In this document: piece by piece, positions 61,639 through 64,000 of the stretch
Layout: the number at the start of each line of letters is the position of its first letter
Position numbering within the stretch: the first letter of the stretch is position 1
DNA from: Amaurobius ferox
Lineage: Eukaryota; Arthropoda; Arachnida; Araneae; Amaurobiidae
Direction: 5' to 3'
Length of the DNA stretch: 64,000 bases
NCBI GenBank assembly: GCA_951213105.1
Contig: OX578139.1
Span: 71,569,754-71,633,753, forward strand
The notes under the pieces: generated by a model
What the model saw: only the letters and a program-made list of their open reading frames with translations
Databases searched by the model: none
What the model was told of the DNA's origin: nothing
Position numbers and translations under genes: made by a program

Positions 61639-62652
61639 TTGGATAACTCAATTTTGAGAATTAACCCATTCTTATCACCTAACTTACCACTTGGCCTGAG
61701 TCTAATAATGTTTACTATTTTCGAATGACTGTTTTCCACTTTTCCTGAGTCCTATGCTGATTACTATTTTTGAAAGTCGCCATACATACTATTTTTGAAA
61801 GTCTCCATACATATTATGTATCGTTCAAATGTATTCATTCCGGTGCCCACTCGCATTGACGAAGTGAGGTGAAATGCTCAGTCGCTTGTTCAACTTACAC
61901 GCGGTGGCAATGCTTGTGAGTTCATATTTATGTTCGAGGAAGTATTATTTTTTTGATTTGTAATTCTATTGATTTATTTTTCTCCTTCCACTAGCCAGTA
62001 GACAGTTCCAATGGTGTCTATGGTTAAATACTATCGCAGTTGTCAGAAACTGGCTATTCTATCGGTTTTAATTCGAATTGTATGGCTGTCCTGATGAAAA
62101 TGCAATTTCGAACTAACCGCCATTTTTGTGTAGTTTCAATTGATCTCTATGTCTTCATCTTTTATCTTGAGCTAATTATTATTGCCTTTTCTCATTTTTG
62201 CCGTGTTTTATTTTTATTTATATTTATATTTATATCCTTTTACTTGTAAATTTTGTATCCTAATATTCTTCTCATCCCCCTTTACCATTGTAGTGATATG
62301 TTACCTTCTATCTTTATCCTTAGTCTTGGTCTATAGTTACTCATTTGCAACAGATATGCTAGTGATGGGTTTTTTTGTACATACAATAGTTTATGCGTAA
62401 TTTTCGATTAAATTGTTATTGAAATTTATTTAATTACGATTAAATAATTTTCGAACTCACCAGCATTGTTACCACGTGTAAGTTGAACAAGCGACAGAGC
62501 ATTTTACCTCACTTCGTCAATGCGAGTGGGCACCGGAATGAATACATTTGAACGATACATAATATGTATGGAGACTTTCAAAAATAGTAAGCATTATAGA
62601 ACTCAGGACAAGTGGAAATAGTCATTCGAAAATAATGAACAGTATTAGACTC

Positions 62653-62660
<8 letters not shown>
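61639..62660 (+). repeat. PLE3 3' region with inverted arms
   Basis: Follows the RT stop. The arms at about 61697-61925 and 62455-62654 are inverted copies (CATTCCGGTGCCCACTCGCA, GTATCGTTCAAATGTATTCA). They enclose a ~530-bp spacer that also exists at 46128-46620. The spacer holds a hairpin with a hammerhead-like box near 62094. Confidence 0.7.
62055..62125 (+). ncRNA. Hammerhead-like box in the PLE3 tail (candidate)
   Basis: The sense strand has CTGATGAAAATGCAATTTCG then AAC. This copy keeps the CTGATGA core. The 46-kb copy keeps the canonical first G-C pair of stem II (CGAGAA..TTTCGAA) but has G for A in its core. GGTT...AACC and TTCGAATT...AATTTCGAA pairs enclose it. Penelope-like elements are known to carry hammerhead ribozymes in their terminal regions. 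The base after GAA is C rather than A and no clear NUH cleavage site was placed, so activity is doubtful. Confidence 0.25.

Positions 62661-62691
<31 letters not shown>
62655..62691. repeat. (TA)n between PLE3 and PLE2 tails
   Basis: Pure TA run at the junction of the two convergent elements. Confidence 0.95.
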
Positions 62692-62695
<4 letters not shown>

Positions 62696-62862
62696 TAAAA
62701 TGTAAATATAAAGAAAGTGAATTATCAGAAATAAATGTGTTATAGTAAAGATTGCGCAAAGCAGCAAGAGATACCATACACCATATATTGAAAAAATTAA
62801 AAGATAAAAAGTGAATAAAAATTGAAAAAATGAAGGATGGCTTAGCAAAAAGCTTACTTTAT

Positions 62863-62937
62863 GGCGGTAAGGGGTTGTGACCTTACTCCCCAGTTCAACG
62901 AGCTCGTCATAAACGCCGCGGCCTTTCACTCCTGGTC
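62863..62937 (-). ncRNA. Structured hairpin motif in the PLE2 3' UTR
   Basis: Sense strand: GTAAGG and CCTTAC form a stem around TCACAACC. The ACGAG/CTCGT hairpin precedes it, and GGCCGCGGC comes before that. The loop (TCACAAC) is like PLE1 and the 45.7-kb copy, while the stem bases differ and still pair. Confidence 0.5.
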
Positions 62938-63143
62938 GCCAGCTTTGGCTCAAGCCAACCTCCGGAGTGACAATAAAAATTATCACGAGACCTTGCACAA
63001 GGATAGAATCGAGGACGAGAGCAAAAACACCACCAAAATAGCCAACAGAACTGCTGACTCAAGTGAATGGTATATAGCATCGTATGAGTGAGCTGCGGTC
63101 CTTTGATCGCAGTGCGGTCCTGTCATATGAATGATTCGAAATT

Positions 63144-63681
63144 TCATTTTTTAATTGAACACAAAAAAGACATGAGCCTTACACCATATGCCAAATTGTT
63201 TCTGTATAAATTATCAATATTTTTAAGCATAAAAGATACTGGATATTTTTGAAAATATGCTTGCTTTAAAAATTCTTGATCAAATTTAATACGTAAATGT
63301 TCTTCTTTAATAGTTCTTTTTATTCTGACCAAACCTCCCAAGAATACATTGCGAAACACATTCAAGTGTATGTTGGAGTGCCAATGTATTATTCCATTAA
63401 TGGGTAATTTAAATTGTTTTCTTTTGTCATATATGGTAAATAGGATCGGGATTTGACAAAAGTTGATATTCAAATCCAAAAATTCAACCTCGTTGTTATT
63501 TTTAACAGGATTTTCTTTCAATATGAGGTTGGGTGGGTAAAAATCAAACTTCATGTTGTAGTTCTCATTCTCATACCCAATAATTACGTCATCCACATAA
63601 CGCAGGTATATGATTTCGTTATTAATATGAGACCTTCTTTCATAAAAACTAAGATAGATATCGGCTAATATGGAAGAACAT
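63144..63681 (-). CDS. PLE2 reverse transcriptase, C-terminal part
   Basis: The frame starts after the C8 run with CSSILADIYLSFYERR. It holds the catalytic LRYVDDVIIGY (Asp pair intact), VEFLDLNINF, YDKRKQFKL and FRNVFLGGLVRIKR, and ends at 63144. The layout is the same as PLE1. It is separated from the core by a frame change at 63682-63689. Confidence 0.88.
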
Positions 63682-64000
63682 CCCCCCCCATGGGGATGCC
63701 CTTAATTTGTTGATAAGCAAAGATTCCGTTGTAAAGGTAATTTTCTTTGATAACTATTTTAATTATAGACTTGAATTTATTGAATTCTAGACTTCTTTTT
63801 AATTCATATTCTTCATATAAGCGGTAAAGTATATTTGTCAAGTCTTCCATATCTATAGTATTGAAAAGTTCTTGGAAGTCATAAGTCCTTAAGTATAAAG
63901 GGTGTTTATGATCTTTTAATGTATTTATCACTTGTTGGCTATTTTTTATTATATAACTTCCTTGGTTATTAATTTTCAGCAAAATAGGTTGTAAAATCTT
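63665..64000 (-). CDS. PLE2 reverse transcriptase core (partial)
   Basis: Open from the window edge. LRTYDFQELFNTIDMEDL holds RT motif A (first catalytic Asp). QQIKGIPMGG is motif 4, after which the frame is lost at the G run and stops at 63665. Upstream RT motifs and any endonuclease lie outside the window. Confidence 0.88.
   Translation of the reverse strand, partial: KILQPILLKINNQGSYIIKNSQQVINTLKDHKHPLYLRTYDFQELFNTIDMEDLTNILYRLYEEYELKRSLEFNKFKSIIKIVIKENYLYNGIFAYQQIKGIPMGGDVLPY

Larger units (their letters stand above)
62692..64000 (-). mobile_element. Penelope-like retroelement PLE2, 3' part
   Basis: Minus-strand element entering from beyond the right edge. It comprises the RT core (64000-63665), the RT C-terminus (63681-63144), and a 3' UTR (63143-62692) with a GC-richer end (about 62860-63010) that carries the shared hairpin. 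It is clearly related to PLE1 but well diverged in protein. Whether it has an N-terminal nuclease cannot be seen here. Confidence 0.85.

Overview
The window is AT-rich animal DNA and consists almost entirely of transposable elements. No intact host gene is recognisable. An arthropod origin is likely, and an arachnid is plausible but unproven. The best clue is a 5S rRNA-derived sequence (37975-38092, minus) with the arthropod-type start GCCAACGGCC and the internal CACCGGTTCTCG / TCACCGAAG / GGTTAGTACTT pattern. Very long (TA)n tracts, tRNA-derived SINEs and several families of retroelements and DNA transposons make up the rest.

Layout. 0-2 kb: two copies of repeat family R1 (about 1 kb, (TG)n inside, palindromic end). 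2-9 kb: unclassified AT-rich DNA, a fragment of family R3, and two copies of repeat B, one carrying a SINE with a 16-bp target duplication. 10-13 kb: an R2 copy and a diverged R1-like element. 13.18-16.71 kb: a complete but coding-dead hAT (ZMYM-type) DNA transposon with 15-bp terminal inverted repeats and a perfect 8-bp target duplication. 17-21 kb: an R2 copy and a 2.6-kb near-perfect inverted repeat whose loop holds a pogo/Tigger-like peptide fragment. 21.6-31.7 kb: a cluster of five R2 copies, two forward and then three reverse.

31.9-36.4 kb: the most informative element, a Penelope-like retroelement (PLE1, minus strand). Its GIY-YIG endonuclease is N-terminal to the reverse transcriptase, the permuted order of the Naiad clade. 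It is broken by two frameshifts and flanked by an inverted copy of its own 3' UTR. 37.4-38.1 kb: two SINEs sharing a body but with different heads, one tRNA-like only, one 5S plus tRNA-like. 39.8-41.9 kb: a long R3 element. 42.6-44.2 kb: a tandem run of another tRNA-headed SINE, interrupted by a 683-bp element with a 20-bp target duplication. 45-47 kb: (TA)n tracts and two tail fragments of PLE families. 47.9-48.8 kb: an eight-unit degenerate tandem repeat. 50-52.8 kb: a back-to-back R1 cluster. 53-54.7 kb: a degenerate GGCGACATTTT repeat field. 55.3-56.3 kb: an unexplained GC-rich block. 57.8-58.3 kb: a 34-bp minisatellite. 60.4-61.4 kb: giant (TA)n. 61.37-64 kb: two further PLEs, PLE3 (plus, only the RT C-terminus and tail) and PLE2 (minus, RT core, running off the window), tail to tail.

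The main theme is the Naiad-like PLEs. Three diverged families are present. Two of them break frame in the same phase at the same poly-G tract of RT motif 4. PLE1, PLE2 and a tail fragment at 45.7 kb share a structured 3' UTR hairpin whose stem sequences covary. Nearly every PLE piece borders a (TA)n tract. None of the coding copies here looks able to move by itself.
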